A stretch of 64,000 nucleotides of DNA from Psychrobacter maritimus (GCF_904846345.1 NZ_CAJHAJ010000002.1:434001-498000), one strand, 5' to 3'; positions 1 through 10,173 are shown, counted from the first letter of the stretch. The notes: generated by a model from the letters alone, not told the origin. Numbers and translations: made by a program.

Positions 1-1037
1 TATTCGTGCGCGTGTAAAAAGTCTTCGACCACGCGAAACTGCCCAGCGGTACTCTCTTCACCATACATGGCTTGGCGAAAAGCGTTGGAATTAGGGATGC
101 CGGTGGTATACCACGCAATGTGCTTGCGAGCAATTCGGCAGCCTGAATATTCGCCGTAAAACTCATATAGCTCTTGCAAATGCGCTAGGACAATCTCTTT
201 TATCTCGCTCACACTAGGTGCAGCAAGCACTTCTCCTGAGCGCAAAAAATGCTCGATATCGCGAAATATCCAAGGCTGCCCTTGCGCAGCACGCCCTATC
301 ATCACCGCATCACAACCGGTCAGCTCATAGACACGCTGCGCTTTTTGCGCGCTATCGATATCGCCATTGGCAATCACTGGAATACTGATGCTTTCTTTGA
401 CCTCACGGATCAGCTCATAACGCGCCTCGCCAGTGTACATATCCTCGCGAGTACGCCCATGAATGGCAATCGCCGCAATACCTGCTTGCTCAGCGCGCTT
501 CGCCACGCGTAAAATATTCTCACGTCCATTCTCATAGCCCAATCGGGTTTTTAAAGTGACGGGCGCATTGACGCTATTTACAGCAGCATCTAGCAAGCGC
601 GCGACCAAATCTTCATCTTGCAAAAGTGCAGAACCCGCCAACCTACGGCACACTTTTTTGGCAGGACAGCCCATATTGATATCAATAATCTGTGCGCCAT
701 TATCAATCTGATAACGTGCCGCTTCTGCCAATTTATCAGGTTCTGCGCCGGCTATTTGCGCAGAGATAGGCGCTATTTCGTTGTCAAAATTGGCACGATA
801 GAGCGATTTTTTGCGTGCATAAAGCGCCGTATCAGCGATAATCATCTCACTGACCGCATGCCCTGCCCCAAAGGATTTACACAAGCGTCGAAAGGGATTG
901 TCGGTCACGCCAGCCATCGGTGCGACCATCAGGCGATTTTCAATCGTCAAGCCGCCAATGACCAATGGCTGCAATAAAGGATGGTCATTAGCAGTTTGTG
1001 CTGATGATTGACTAGACACTGGATTATTTATAGGCAT
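1..1037 (-). CDS. dusB: tRNA-dihydrouridine synthase B (3' end outside the window)
   Basis: This enzyme reduces uridines in the D-loop of tRNA to dihydrouridine, using FMN and NADPH. The visible 345 codons start at ATG 1037 (MPINNPVSSQ). They show the DUS barrel signatures in order: LMVAPMAGVTDNPFR near residue 37, DINMGCPAKKVCR near 115 with the catalytic Cys, LKTRLGYENG near 155, AIHGRTREDMYTGEA near 185, and VIANGDI with VMIGRAAQGQPW in the phosphate-binding half. The CPAKKV pattern and overall similarity fit DusB better than DusA or DusC. In many gammaproteobacteria fis follows dusB, but the gene runs off the left edge, so this cannot be seen. Confidence 0.93.
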   Translation of the reverse strand, partial: MPINNPVSSQSSAQTANDHPLLQPLVIGGLTIENRLMVAPMAGVTDNPFRRLCKSFGAGHAVSEMIIADTALYARKKSLYRANFDNEIAPISAQIAGAEPDKLAEAARYQIDNGAQIIDINMGCPAKKVCRRLAGSALLQDEDLVARLLDAAVNSVNAPVTLKTRLGYENGRENILRVAKRAEQAGIAAIAIHGRTREDMYTGEARYELIREVKESISIPVIANGDIDSAQKAQRVYELTGCDAVMIGRAAQGQPWIFRDIEHFLRSGEVLAAPSVSEIKEIVLAHLQELYEFYGEYSGCRIARKHIAWYTTGIPNSNAFRQAMYGEESTAGQFRVVEDFLHAHE

Positions 1038-1148
1038 AAAAAACGGCTTGATTCATGGTGAAAACAAGCCGTTATTCTAAGGGTTCGTACGCATATTGCA
1101 AGTCATTCAGGCAATCATTTGCTCAGCGCACGTCAAGGGACAAAATGC

Positions 1149-3197
1149 CTATTTATCAAAGACACTGCCCTGCTCTAAGGTAATGTCATCATCGTGCTCT
1201 TGCATACGCCACGGTAAAATATCTGGCGATTCATTGATAAAGTGCAAGTATTTCTCGAACTGATCAATAATGTCATTAATCACTGACTCTGGTTGATAGC
1301 CATACAAATCGTAGGTTTGACCACCACGGCGCAAGTAAACCTCCGCACGATAATGATGCTCTTGCGGTAATTTATTCGCCATCGCTTCCGTATAATAATC
1401 AGGCGCTTCATGTTCTGACAAGCGCACTTCGTACCAAAATTCAACGTTATCGCCGCCTCGTAACTCAAGCACCACGCGATCATTGACCTCATCATAGTTC
1501 ACATCAGGTAACCAGCCTGTTTCAGCAAATTTTTCTGAGACTTCATTCATCGACGAGACAACTGTACCTTTAATATAATTCAGTACTTTTTCACGCGTTG
1601 GCTGCTGCGTCATATAATCAATACGGTCGCGCCATGCGTCTAGTTTAAGGAGATGCGGCGGCAGATGATTGTCATTGGCCAAGCTTTGATTGCGATGACC
1701 TTCGATACGTAGCGCACGCCACATGCCAAATATGGCAATTAAGATAATCACCGCAAAAGGCAATGCACTGACGATGGCGGCGGTTTGTAAGGCCGTTAAG
1801 CCCCCTGCAATCAGCAGTACTGCAGCGACCGCGCCCTCAGTGACCACCCAAAATGAGCGCTGCCACCATGGTGTATCGCTACGGCCACCCGCTGCGAGTG
1901 AATCAATCACCAACGACCCAGAATCCGATGAAGTCACAAAAAAGGTAATAATCAATAAAACGGTCAATGAAGAGACAAATTCAGTAAAGGGTAGATTCTC
2001 TAATAACTTAAACAAGGCAATGGCTTGGTCGTTTTGTACTTCGCTGATTAATGAGGTGTAACCGTCGAACATAATCATATGTAGTGCCGTGTCACCAAAT
2101 ACGGCAAACCAAAAGAAAGTGAAGAATGTTGGTACTAACATCACCCCAAAGACAAACTCACGAATGGTACGACCACGGCTAATCTTCGCGATAAATAAGC
2201 CTACAAAGGGTGCCCATGCAATCGTCCATGCAAAGATAAACAATGTCCAGTTACTAATCCAATCACTCAGCTGATACGCTTGTAAACTAAAGGTGCGCTC
2301 AACGATATTACCCAAATAGCTGCCAGTATTTTCCATAAAGGCATTGAGAATAAAGACAGTCGGACCAACGACAAAGACAAACAGCATTAACGCTGTTGCC
2401 AATACCATATTTAAGATAGATAAGCGTTTAACCCCTTTATCCATACCCGCCAGCACCGAAACCAATGCCGCCGCGGTAACCAGCGCAATCGTAATTACTT
2501 GAACGGTAATATTAACAGGAATCAAATCCGGCAATAAATAATTTAAACCGGCATTAATCTGCGAGACCGACAGACCCAAACTGGTGGCAATACCAAACAT
2601 CGTACCCAAAATGGCAAACACATCAACCGTATGCCCGATAGGACCATAAATCTTGTCACCGATTAATGGATATAAGGTTGAGCGCATCGATAAGGGTAAA
2701 CCATGCCGAAAGGAGAAGTATGCGAGCGACAAACCAACGACCCCATAAATAGACCAAATATGAAAGCCCCAGTGAAAGTAGGCAATCTGCATGGCTTCCT
2801 TTGCGGCGGCAATGGTCTGCGGTTCTGATAATGGCGGACTGGCAAAATGCAATACCGGCTCTGCCACGCCAAAGAAGAGTAAGGCAATACCGTAACCCGC
2901 CGAAAATAGCATGGCGAACCACTCAAGAAAACCATACTCAGCCTCGGCATGATCAGGGCCTAGCTTGATACTACCGTAAGGCGAAAATGCCAATACGATG
3001 ATAAACATCAAAAAAATCGCCACCGCCAACATATAAAACCAGCCAAAGGTTTCGGTAATATAATTTAATACTGTACCAAACAACTCGCCAGCGGCTTCAG
3101 GATTAAGGGATGTGCCTATAACTAACAGCAACATAATGACGGCCGCTGGCACAAATACCGGCAGCAAAATGGTGGAACTGGATGATTTAGGCTTCAT
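1149..3197 (-). CDS. betT: BCCT-family betaine/choline transporter, BetT-like
   Basis: This is an inner-membrane secondary transporter of the betaine/choline/carnitine family, which imports osmoprotectants or their precursors with Na+ or H+. At 682 residues it has about 12 hydrophobic segments up to residue 505. The family box WTIAWAPFVG lies near residue 325, and GSLVIDSLAAGG near 432 matches the conserved TM10-11 region. A hydrophilic C-terminal domain of about 170 residues follows, as in the osmosensing BetT/BetP types. The length is close to that of E. coli BetT (about 677). No betA, betB or betI is adjacent, so the substrate (choline or glycine betaine) is inferred. Family membership is certain; the symbol is less so. 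Confidence 0.85.
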   Translation of the reverse strand: MKPKSSSSTILLPVFVPAAVIMLLLVIGTSLNPEAAGELFGTVLNYITETFGWFYMLAVAIFLMFIIVLAFSPYGSIKLGPDHAEAEYGFLEWFAMLFSAGYGIALLFFGVAEPVLHFASPPLSEPQTIAAAKEAMQIAYFHWGFHIWSIYGVVGLSLAYFSFRHGLPLSMRSTLYPLIGDKIYGPIGHTVDVFAILGTMFGIATSLGLSVSQINAGLNYLLPDLIPVNITVQVITIALVTAAALVSVLAGMDKGVKRLSILNMVLATALMLFVFVVGPTVFILNAFMENTGSYLGNIVERTFSLQAYQLSDWISNWTLFIFAWTIAWAPFVGLFIAKISRGRTIREFVFGVMLVPTFFTFFWFAVFGDTALHMIMFDGYTSLISEVQNDQAIALFKLLENLPFTEFVSSLTVLLIITFFVTSSDSGSLVIDSLAAGGRSDTPWWQRSFWVVTEGAVAAVLLIAGGLTALQTAAIVSALPFAVIILIAIFGMWRALRIEGHRNQSLANDNHLPPHLLKLDAWRDRIDYMTQQPTREKVLNYIKGTVVSSMNEVSEKFAETGWLPDVNYDEVNDRVVLELRGGDNVEFWYEVRLSEHEAPDYYTEAMANKLPQEHHYRAEVYLRRGGQTYDLYGYQPESVINDIIDQFEKYLHFINESPDILPWRMQEHDDDITLEQGSVFDK

Positions 3198-3392
3198 AAA
3201 GGGAGTCTCGTAACGGTGAGAAAAATATCAAAAAGTTTTCGAAGCATTCAAAATATAAAAATACGTACAAAATATAAAAATACCTACGTAAAATATGAAC
3301 CAATTTTTACCACATTGAACGCCTAAACCCCAGAACCATGCCAGATATGTAACATCAATTTAACATTTGTTACACCACTATTACCTAAAAAT

Positions 3393-3421
3393 AAAAAAGG
3401 CAACTTGTTAGCTGCCTTTTT
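3393..3421 (-). terminator. Rho-independent terminator after the HIT gene
   Basis: An AAAAGGCA / TGCCTTTT stem with a 10-nt loop is flanked by A and T runs, so it can work in both directions. It lies about 80 nt downstream of the HIT stop on the minus strand and separates that gene from betT. Confidence 0.8.
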
Positions 3422-3498
3422 ATCCATACTTTTCTATTAACACTTATAAAAAAAATTTTCTAACGCAATGTCTAAGCAATAAATTTCAGCTCTACAGC

Positions 3499-3936
3499 TT
3501 AAGCATTAATAACCTCTGCTAATTGTTTTGCCATTTCAGCAAGTTCGCCATGATCTGCTTGCGTTACAGCATGGCGACCTAGTTCATGAATGCTCGATGG
3601 AATCAGGTGCACGTGATAATGAAAAACAGTTTGCCCTGCTTGTGCGCCATTGAGCTGCATTTGAATAATACCTTCACGCTCGAATACTTGGCGCTGCGCT
3701 TGCATGACTTTTTTGGCAGTCATTAATACTGCTGCGGCATATTCTGGCTCAAGGTCGACTAAATCAACGGCTTTTTGCTTAGGAATCACCAATACATGAC
3801 CTTTTGCTTGCGGCATAATATCCATAAAGGCGAGGGTTTTATCGTCCTCGAAAACCTTATGATAAGGAATATCACCGTTAAGCATTTTGGCAAAGAGGTT
3901 GTTATCGTCGTATTTGGTTTGGTTGTCTTGACTCAT
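3499..3936 (-). CDS. HIT family nucleotide-binding hydrolase
   Basis: Histidine-triad proteins are small cytosolic homodimers that hydrolyse nucleoside phosphoramidates or dinucleotides. The triad HYHVHLIP lies near residue 110, preceded by the family's GHVLVIPK strand and a QLNGAQAGQTVFHYH segment. I chose the ATG at 3936 (MSQDNQTKYD, 145 aa). An AAGGA sits 6 nt before it but directly abuts the upstream ATG at 3942, which leaves no spacing for that start. The sequence resembles the HinT/Hit-like single-domain group; the physiological substrate cannot be read from it. Four tandem 14-bp repeats lie directly upstream. Confidence 0.9.
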   Translation of the reverse strand: MSQDNQTKYDDNNLFAKMLNGDIPYHKVFEDDKTLAFMDIMPQAKGHVLVIPKQKAVDLVDLEPEYAAAVLMTAKKVMQAQRQVFEREGIIQMQLNGAQAGQTVFHYHVHLIPSSIHELGRHAVTQADHGELAEMAKQLAEVINA

Positions 3937-3946
3937 TTTCATTCCT

Positions 3947-4002
3947 TAATTGGTTATTAGTAATTGGTTATTAGTAATTGGTTATCAGTACTTGTTGATC
4001 AG
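3947..4002. repeat. Four tandem 14-bp repeats in the HIT gene leader
   Basis: The unit TAATTGGTTATTAG occurs twice exactly (3947-3960, 3961-3974). It is followed by a one-mismatch copy (3975-3988), a more diverged copy (3989-4002) and a 6-nt remnant. The array ends next to the Shine-Dalgarno sequence of the HIT gene, so any copy-number change would lengthen its 5' leader. Confidence 0.9.
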
Positions 4003-4092
4003 TATTAGAGGGAAATATCTCAGCAAATATAGTGGACGAAATATGGGCTGAGTACAAGGGCTTGAGGATTTGCAGGTATCACGATTAATTTG

Positions 4093-4122
4093 TTGACGAG
4101 TGATGCGCTTTAAATGTTATAT
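4093..4122 (+). promoter_or_regulatory. Predicted sigma-70 promoter for the 274-aa protein
   Basis: TTGACG (4093-4098) and TTATAT (4117-4122) are separated by 18 nt. This implies transcription starting near 4129 and a leader of only about 20 nt before the ATG at 4152, where no good ribosome-binding site is visible. Confidence 0.45.
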
Positions 4123-4151
4123 TAATCCTCTATTTTAATCACCCTACGTTT

Positions 4152-4976
4152 ATGGATTTGACTGCCTTGCCAACCCAATCATTAGATAAGCCATCAGATG
4201 AGCCGTCAGATAATGACGCCACTTATTCAGAATCTTGTTATTCAGAAACCTATGATACAACGCTGCCGTCTAGCTCTATAGCAGATGCGACAGAACAAGT
4301 TGACATTGAGAATGAGGTTGAGGCTAAAACTCGTACGCAAACCCTTGAGCCAAATGCTATTATCTTAGCTGAAGCATTGAGCGATAAAGCTATCAGCTGG
4401 CGTATCCATAATTGCAAAATTAGCAAAAAAACCATTACGCAGGATATGCCGCTGCCCTTTTTATATCATTACGACAGTTTGGATGACAGTATTAAACAAA
4501 CCTATCCGCTAACCCCGTCGTTGCTTGCCCAGTTTAATACTCCAATGACAGCTGACGAGGCGGCGAAACTTATCGGTATTGATAAGGCGCTGATAACCAG
4601 CCCTTGGCATGTCAAAGTAGTTGGCTCATTGGTGGTGTTTAGTGAAGCGCTGCAATTGGCGGTACGTTTGCATTGGACCAATACTGGTAAAGACACCCAG
4701 CAAATTTATACCAAAGATGAAGCGGATGCGCTTACTGCTGCCTTTAAAGAGTGGCAGTTTTTTGGTCGTATTGATGTCCTTTATAAAAATACCAAACAGA
4801 CGTTAATCAGTATCGATGAACAAGCTGAAGGCGATAAACAGATACTGACTATCGATGCCAGCTCCGACTATCAATTCTTGCCAGCGACTCACGCCTTGGT
4901 CGTCATCGCCAAACTAGAAGCTGATAAAGGCGAGCTGCCTTGGTTTGAAACCGCTATTTTAGAGCGTCTTGCCTAA
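4152..4976 (+). CDS. Unrecognised 274-aa protein
   Basis: I do not recognise this family. The first 85 residues are acidic, Ser/Thr-rich and probably disordered. A folded part from about residue 86 follows, with mixed alpha/beta character. Recognisable landmarks are LPFLYHYDSL, MTADEAAKLIGIDKALI (helix-turn-helix-like spacing, but unproven), VVGSLVVFSEALQLAVRLHW and LVVIAKLEADKGELPW. There is no signal peptide or membrane segment, so a soluble cytosolic protein is likely. It stands alone between the divergent HIT gene and ilvD with its own predicted promoter. It is probably a lineage-specific protein of Moraxellaceae. No function is proposed. Confidence 0.75.
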   Translation: MDLTALPTQSLDKPSDEPSDNDATYSESCYSETYDTTLPSSSIADATEQVDIENEVEAKTRTQTLEPNAIILAEALSDKAISWRIHNCKISKKTITQDMPLPFLYHYDSLDDSIKQTYPLTPSLLAQFNTPMTADEAAKLIGIDKALITSPWHVKVVGSLVVFSEALQLAVRLHWTNTGKDTQQIYTKDEADALTAAFKEWQFFGRIDVLYKNTKQTLISIDEQAEGDKQILTIDASSDYQFLPATHALVVIAKLEADKGELPWFETAILERLA

Positions 4977-5155
4977 ATATTGACCCTTAAGTCTTTATGA
5001 TTCGGGGTTAATTGTTTTCAGTTACTCATATCTAATGGTATGGTAATGACTTAGTATTATTCACTAGTACTCACACTGCATAAAAAGCACACTATCAGTA
5101 TGACAGCGGATGCTGCACACGTTAATAAATCTCGCTCATTTGTAAGGAATATCAC

Positions 5156-7066
5156 ATGGATTATCGCTCAAAAACTTCTACTGGCGGTCGTAATATGGCA
5201 GGTGCTCGTGCCCTATGGCGCGCAACCGGCATGACTGATGGCGACTTTGGCAAACCTATTATTGCAATTGCCAACTCCTTTACGCAGTTTGTACCCGGTC
5301 ATGTGCATCTAAAAGACTTGGGGCAAATGGTTGCACGTGAGATTGAAAAAGCGGGCGGCGTGGCAAAAGAGTTTAATACTATTGCAGTTGATGATGGTAT
5401 TGCCATGGGTCATAGCGGCATGTTGTATTCACTACCAAGTCGTGACTTGATTGCCGACTCGGTTGAATATATGGTCAATGCGCATTGCGCCGATGCCCTA
5501 GTTTGTATTTCTAACTGTGACAAAATCACTCCTGGTATGCTAATGGCGGCTATGCGCCTTAATATTCCAGTGGTGTTTATTTCAGGCGGCCCGATGGAAG
5601 CGGGTAAAGTGATTGCCAGCACCGTAGCTCACAGCCATAACAACGATGGCGGTAGCGACGTCCATACCACTGACAGTAAAGGCAATGCGATTCGTAAGCT
5701 AGATTTAGTCGATGCGATGATGGATGCCGCTGATGATAGCATCAGTGATGAAGACGTCTTAGCCATTGAAAGCTCAGCGTGTCCGACTTGTGGTTCGTGC
5801 TCTGGCATGTTTACTGCCAACTCTATGAACTGCTTGACCGAAGCTTTAGGTTTGGCATTACCGGGTAATGGTTCGCTGCTGGCCACTCATTCGCTGCGCC
5901 GCGAGTTATTCTTGGAAGCTGGGCGCACGATTGTGTCATTGGCCAAACGTCGCTATGAGCAAGATGATGATTCTGTATTACCGCGCTCTATCGCCACCAA
6001 AGCCGCCTTTGAAAACGCGATGACTCTAGATATCGCCATGGGCGGCTCAACCAATACTATTTTGCATCTGCTAGCTGCCGCCAATGAAGCGGAAGTCGAC
6101 TTTAAAATGCATGATATTGATCGTTTAAGTCGCGGTGTGCCTTGCCTAGCAAAAGTCGCTCCTGCATCGCAAAAATACCATATGGAAGATGTCCACCGTG
6201 CTGGTGGTGTATTTGCACTGTTGGCCGAGCTTGATCGTGCGGGTTTGCTCCATACTGACTTGCCAACCATTCATAGCGCCACGATGAAAGAAGCCATCGA
6301 TAAATGGGACATCATGAACCCTGATAATCTTGAGGCGCGTGCACGTTATATTGCTGCTCCTGGTGGCGTCCGTACTACTGAGGCCTTCTCACAGTCAAAA
6401 GAATGGCCGAACCTCGACGTCAACCGTGAGTCAGGCTGTATTCGTAGTGCTCAGCATGCCTATTCAACCGATGGCGGCTTAGCAGTACTATACGGCAACA
6501 TCGCTGAACGTGGCTGCGTGGTCAAAACCGCTGGCGTTGATGAAAGCATCTTAGTCTTTACCGGACGCGCACGCATTTTTGAATCGCAAGACGATGCCGT
6601 AGCAGCTGTGCTTGCTGATCAAATCGTAGCCGGTGATGTGGTCATCATCCGCTATGAGGGTCCAAAAGGCGGCCCAGGTATGCAAGAGATGCTGTATCCA
6701 ACGACTTACCTAAAGTCTAAAGGTCTAGGCAAAGAGTGTGCGCTGTTAACTGACGGTCGTTTCTCTGGTGGTACCTCAGGTTTATCAATTGGTCATGCCA
6801 GCCCTGAAGCTGCTGAAGGCGGCGCGATTGGTTTGGTTGAAGAAGGCGATACCATTCATATCGACATCCCTAACCGCACCATCAATATGCAGGTCAGTGA
6901 TGAAGAGTTGGCAGCTCGTCGCGAAGCCATGGAAGCACGCGGTCGCGATGCATGGAAGCCTGTGAGTCGCGAGCGTCACGTCTCTCCTGCTCTACGTGCT
7001 TATGCGGCTATGACGACCAGTGCGGATACTGGTGCCGTACGTGATGTAAGCCAAGTTGAGCGTTAA
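5156..7066 (+). CDS. ilvD: Dihydroxy-acid dehydratase
   Basis: IlvD dehydrates 2,3-dihydroxy-3-methylbutanoate and 2,3-dihydroxy-3-methylpentanoate to the 2-oxo acids, the third common step of valine and isoleucine synthesis. The protein has 636 residues, slightly longer than the usual 610-620. The Fe-S and Mg region [11 protein letters not shown] is at residues 118-128. A second cysteine cluster, [13 protein letters not shown], has Cys209, Cys212 and Cys215. The C-terminal active-site loop is [19 protein letters not shown]. The ATG at 5156 follows AAGGA at good spacing. No other ilv gene is adjacent. Confidence 0.97.
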   Translation: MDYRSKTSTGGRNMAGARALWRATGMTDGDFGKPIIAIANSFTQFVPGHVHLKDLGQMVAREIEKAGGVAKEFNTIAVDDGIAMGHSGMLYSLPSRDLIADSVEYMVNAHCADALVCISNCDKITPGMLMAAMRLNIPVVFISGGPMEAGKVIASTVAHSHNNDGGSDVHTTDSKGNAIRKLDLVDAMMDAADDSISDEDVLAIESSACPTCGSCSGMFTANSMNCLTEALGLALPGNGSLLATHSLRRELFLEAGRTIVSLAKRRYEQDDDSVLPRSIATKAAFENAMTLDIAMGGSTNTILHLLAAANEAEVDFKMHDIDRLSRGVPCLAKVAPASQKYHMEDVHRAGGVFALLAELDRAGLLHTDLPTIHSATMKEAIDKWDIMNPDNLEARARYIAAPGGVRTTEAFSQSKEWPNLDVNRESGCIRSAQHAYSTDGGLAVLYGNIAERGCVVKTAGVDESILVFTGRARIFESQDDAVAAVLADQIVAGDVVIIRYEGPKGGPGMQEMLYPTTYLKSKGLGKECALLTDGRFSGGTSGLSIGHASPEAAEGGAIGLVEEGDTIHIDIPNRTINMQVSDEELAARREAMEARGRDAWKPVSRERHVSPALRAYAAMTTSADTGAVRDVSQVER

Positions 7067-7132
7067 GCAAAAAACTTTGCTTATAAGTTTTTAAAACTAC
7101 AGTCTTAAAGCAATACTCTTATAGAATTATCC

Positions 7133-7158
7133 AAAGCCTGCGCTATGCAGGCTTTTTT
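7133..7158 (+). terminator. Terminator after ilvD
   Basis: AAAGCCTGC / GCAGGCTTT forms a 9-bp stem with a 5-nt loop and a T7 tract, about 66 nt after the ilvD stop. Confidence 0.9.
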
Positions 7159-7311
7159 TCACCAAAAAACAACGTAGCCGCCATTCTGATAACGTTTTTT
7201 TGCGGTATTAAAAAGCGTTTAGCATCATTATTAAAAGCTAATAAACATCATCTAGTAAACACCATCTAATATCGCATCTCTAAATCCTATAAAACAGCGT
7301 GCAGCAAACTT

Positions 7312-8559
7312 ATGATTGAAAATTATAATTTATTCTTATTGGTCTGCGGCATTGCCTTTTTATTTGGGGCGCTGTTTCCTATTATTTTTAAACGCACGCC
7401 CATCTCATTACCCATGTTACAGGTGAGCTTTGGTTTACTGATGGGTTATTGGTGGACGAGTTTATCTTTTTTAAACCCGATTGATAATGGTCTTATTATC
7501 GAAAAACTGACCGAGATTGTGGTATTGGTCTCGCTGGTCGGTGCGGGTATTAAGATTGATACTGAGCTATCGTGGCACTTATGGCGACCGACTGTGCGCT
7601 TACTGCTTATCACCATGCCGATTGGTATTTTTGCAATGGCCGTCTTAGGCTATTATGCTTTTGGTTTGACGCTGGGCGCTGCCATCTTGCTCGGCGCTGT
7701 ACTGGCCCCGACCGACCCCGTACTAGCCTCTAGCATTCAAGTTGGCCCGCCTAACACCGGCGGCGAAGACGCACCGCGCTTTACTCTAACTTCAGAAGCA
7801 GGGCTAAATGATGGTCTCGCATTTCCTTTTGTCTATCTCGCGATTAAGATAGCGGAAGCTTATAGCGGAGGTCAGCAGTTCACGGGTGAGATGCTGTGGT
7901 CTTGGTTCACCCATGATGTGCTGTGGAAAATTGGCGCAGGCTTAATAGTTGGCATTGTGGTTGGTAAAGTTTTGGCAAAGCTGGTGTTTTCAAAATACAG
8001 CCACAACACCACTATTTCCCAAGGGTATGTGGTGATTGCCATCACATTACTTGCCTATGGACTGGCAGAATACGTGCATAGCTATGGGTTTATTGCCGTA
8101 TTTGTTGCAGCCTTTGCCTTTCGGCGCTCAGAGCGCGAACACAGCTATCATCACAAATTGCACGATTTTGCTGAGCAATCAGAAGGTTTGCTGATGTCTT
8201 TAGTGCTTGTTATCTTTGGCATGTTCTTAGGTCAAGGCTTGCAAGCGGGGGTTGAGCTGACATGGCGCGTCTATATTGTCAGCTTTACCTTTTTATTGCT
8301 GATTCGTCCTATTGGCGGCTTTATCGCTTTATCAGGATTAAACCTTCCACGTACCGAAAAATACGCTATTTCTGCGCTCGGTATTCGCGGTATTGGGACT
8401 TTATATTATTTATCTTATGCCCTCAATCAAGGATTCTTTAATAATGAAGATGCCCTTAAACTTTGGATAGTGTGCTCCATTGTGATTTTAACTTCTATCT
8501 TTATCCATGGTTTAAGTGCGACAAGGCTGCTTAAAATGACGCCAAATAAGTCGCATTAG
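7312..8559 (+). CDS. CPA1-type cation:proton antiporter (Na+/H+)
   Basis: This is an integral inner-membrane exchanger with 415 residues and about 12 hydrophobic segments. The CPA1 signatures are APTDPVLASSIQ near residue 139 (ion-site Asp) and SEAGLNDGLAFPF near 163, with the conserved ND pair. A late basic helix ISALGIRGIGTLYYLSYA lies near 355. These fit NhaP-type Na+(K+)/H+ antiporters used in pH and sodium homeostasis, sensible for a salt-tolerant organism. There is no TrkA-C or other cytosolic regulatory domain. The stop is only 28 nt from the convergent hydrolase gene, with no terminator between them. Confidence 0.88.
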   Translation: MIENYNLFLLVCGIAFLFGALFPIIFKRTPISLPMLQVSFGLLMGYWWTSLSFLNPIDNGLIIEKLTEIVVLVSLVGAGIKIDTELSWHLWRPTVRLLLITMPIGIFAMAVLGYYAFGLTLGAAILLGAVLAPTDPVLASSIQVGPPNTGGEDAPRFTLTSEAGLNDGLAFPFVYLAIKIAEAYSGGQQFTGEMLWSWFTHDVLWKIGAGLIVGIVVGKVLAKLVFSKYSHNTTISQGYVVIAITLLAYGLAEYVHSYGFIAVFVAAFAFRRSEREHSYHHKLHDFAEQSEGLLMSLVLVIFGMFLGQGLQAGVELTWRVYIVSFTFLLLIRPIGGFIALSGLNLPRTEKYAISALGIRGIGTLYYLSYALNQGFFNNEDALKLWIVCSIVILTSIFIHGLSATRLLKMTPNKSH

Positions 8560-8587
8560 TATTAAGTGCCGATGATGCTAATTAACC

Positions 8588-10090
8588 TTATCTGTCAGCA
8601 TCCACCAAATCCAATACTGCTTCCGTTAGCGCAAACTGACGGACATCATTAAGCATCGTTACGTCAAAGTTATGGATAAAGGCTAATGACAGTTGCCGCG
8701 TAGGGTCACACCAAGCAACCGAGCCGTTATAACCCATATGACCAAAGCCTTGCGCCCTATCATTACTCGCTTCGCTGTCACAAAGACTAAAACGGCGATG
8801 ATAGCCCAAACGCCAGTTCATTTTTGCAGGCATCACTGCATCCATGCCGGTAACTTGCGGGGTTGATAGCTGCTGAAAGGTTTGCTCATCAATGAGTGTC
8901 TGCCCCTGCCATGTACCGCCATTGGCTAGCATGGCATAAATAGTCGCTAATGCTTGCGCTGAGGCCACGCCATTGGCAGCAGGGATAACAGCCTGTAATG
9001 TGCGTTTATCATAATAATCAATAGGTTGCTTATTGGCTAACATAAGAGCGGATTTATAATTTTTTAAATTAAGCTGGCTATTATTAAAGTATAAACGATT
9101 AATTTTTGCCGTATCTAGACTGGGTAGCTCATCTACCGTTGTACTTTCGTTTATACTTCCATTTTTACCATCACTTGCGCTTGCTTGATTGGTTAGCGCT
9201 CTTTTTTGCCAACAAGCATAGCTTGGTAGACTGGTGTAAGTATGCAAAGTATTGGCAGAGTCCGCCCTTAACACTGGCTTGCTACGGCGAGGACGCGCTT
9301 GCCCGCTTTGTTGACTGCTTTCTTGGTTTGTTCCTAAATCGTCTTTTTGCTCTGCTACCTGCTCTACTGTCTCAAAATACTTAACTAGATGCGCAACGTC
9401 GTTCACCTTATTTTCTGGTACGCCAAAATAACAGCTATCTGCAATCCCAAGAGGTTCGGTTAAATAATGGCGCAATGCGTCAGCTAATGGCATATCAGTA
9501 ACGGCTTCTATCACGCCGCCTAACACCCAGCCATAAACCAGCGCGCTATAAGCGCTATCATATAACTCACTCTGTTCGGGAGCAGTTATCGGCATGGCGG
9601 CAACTTTCTCTAGCATCATATTCCAATCAAGCACGGTTTCATTATCGACATCGATACTTTGAATGGAAAATAAATTGCCCTGATGCGACATCACGCGACG
9701 CAGCGTAATCTGCTCTTTGCCCTGCGCCGCAAAAGCTGGCCAATAATCGGCAATCGGTCGGTCATAATCAAGTAATTGCTGTGATACCAATACGTGAACT
9801 AATGTCGCCAAAATACCCTTACCCGTCGAAAAATTAAGCGATAACGTATCAGGACTCCATGACAAATCCGCGCGTGCCATGCCCACACTTGCTTGAGCGA
9901 TGCATTGTCCCGCCTGATAAACGACTAATGCCCCACCGGCTGGCGCATCATCAAGCTGTAAGTCCGTTAGCAGTTGTTGTAATCGTTGCTGAAGATCAAG
10001 GTTAATGGCGACAGTTGATTTAATCGCTTCATTCGGGGCGCTTGGTTCATGGACGTTATTATTATTTGCTTGCGCATTATTTTTTATCAT
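8588..10090 (-). CDS. Serine hydrolase of the class C beta-lactamase/esterase superfamily
   Basis: The protein has the penicillin-binding fold. The Ser-x-x-Lys motif is FSTGKG near residue 88, the Tyr-centred second motif is YDSAYSALVYG near 180, and GHMGYNGSVAW near 450 stands where lactamases carry KTG. These proteins usually act as esterases or peptidases, not true beta-lactamases. There is no signal peptide, so a cytosolic location is likely. At 500 residues it is longer than the usual 380-430. The excess is a polar, low-complexity stretch at about residues 240-320. The substrate cannot be inferred. Confidence 0.8.
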   Translation of the reverse strand: MIKNNAQANNNNVHEPSAPNEAIKSTVAINLDLQQRLQQLLTDLQLDDAPAGGALVVYQAGQCIAQASVGMARADLSWSPDTLSLNFSTGKGILATLVHVLVSQQLLDYDRPIADYWPAFAAQGKEQITLRRVMSHQGNLFSIQSIDVDNETVLDWNMMLEKVAAMPITAPEQSELYDSAYSALVYGWVLGGVIEAVTDMPLADALRHYLTEPLGIADSCYFGVPENKVNDVAHLVKYFETVEQVAEQKDDLGTNQESSQQSGQARPRRSKPVLRADSANTLHTYTSLPSYACWQKRALTNQASASDGKNGSINESTTVDELPSLDTAKINRLYFNNSQLNLKNYKSALMLANKQPIDYYDKRTLQAVIPAANGVASAQALATIYAMLANGGTWQGQTLIDEQTFQQLSTPQVTGMDAVMPAKMNWRLGYHRRFSLCDSEASNDRAQGFGHMGYNGSVAWCDPTRQLSLAFIHNFDVTMLNDVRQFALTEAVLDLVDADR

Positions 10091-10173
10091 TATTTACTCG
10101 CTTTATTTTTAATCTGAGTTATAAAAAACCGTTCTTACACTTAAAAACTACCTGCTGATAAAATCTACTCAAT

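Noticed and set aside
8588..10090. True class C beta-lactamase (resistance gene)
   Set aside because: No signal peptide, no KTG motif (HMG-type instead), and a large insert; the hydrolase/esterase group fits better.
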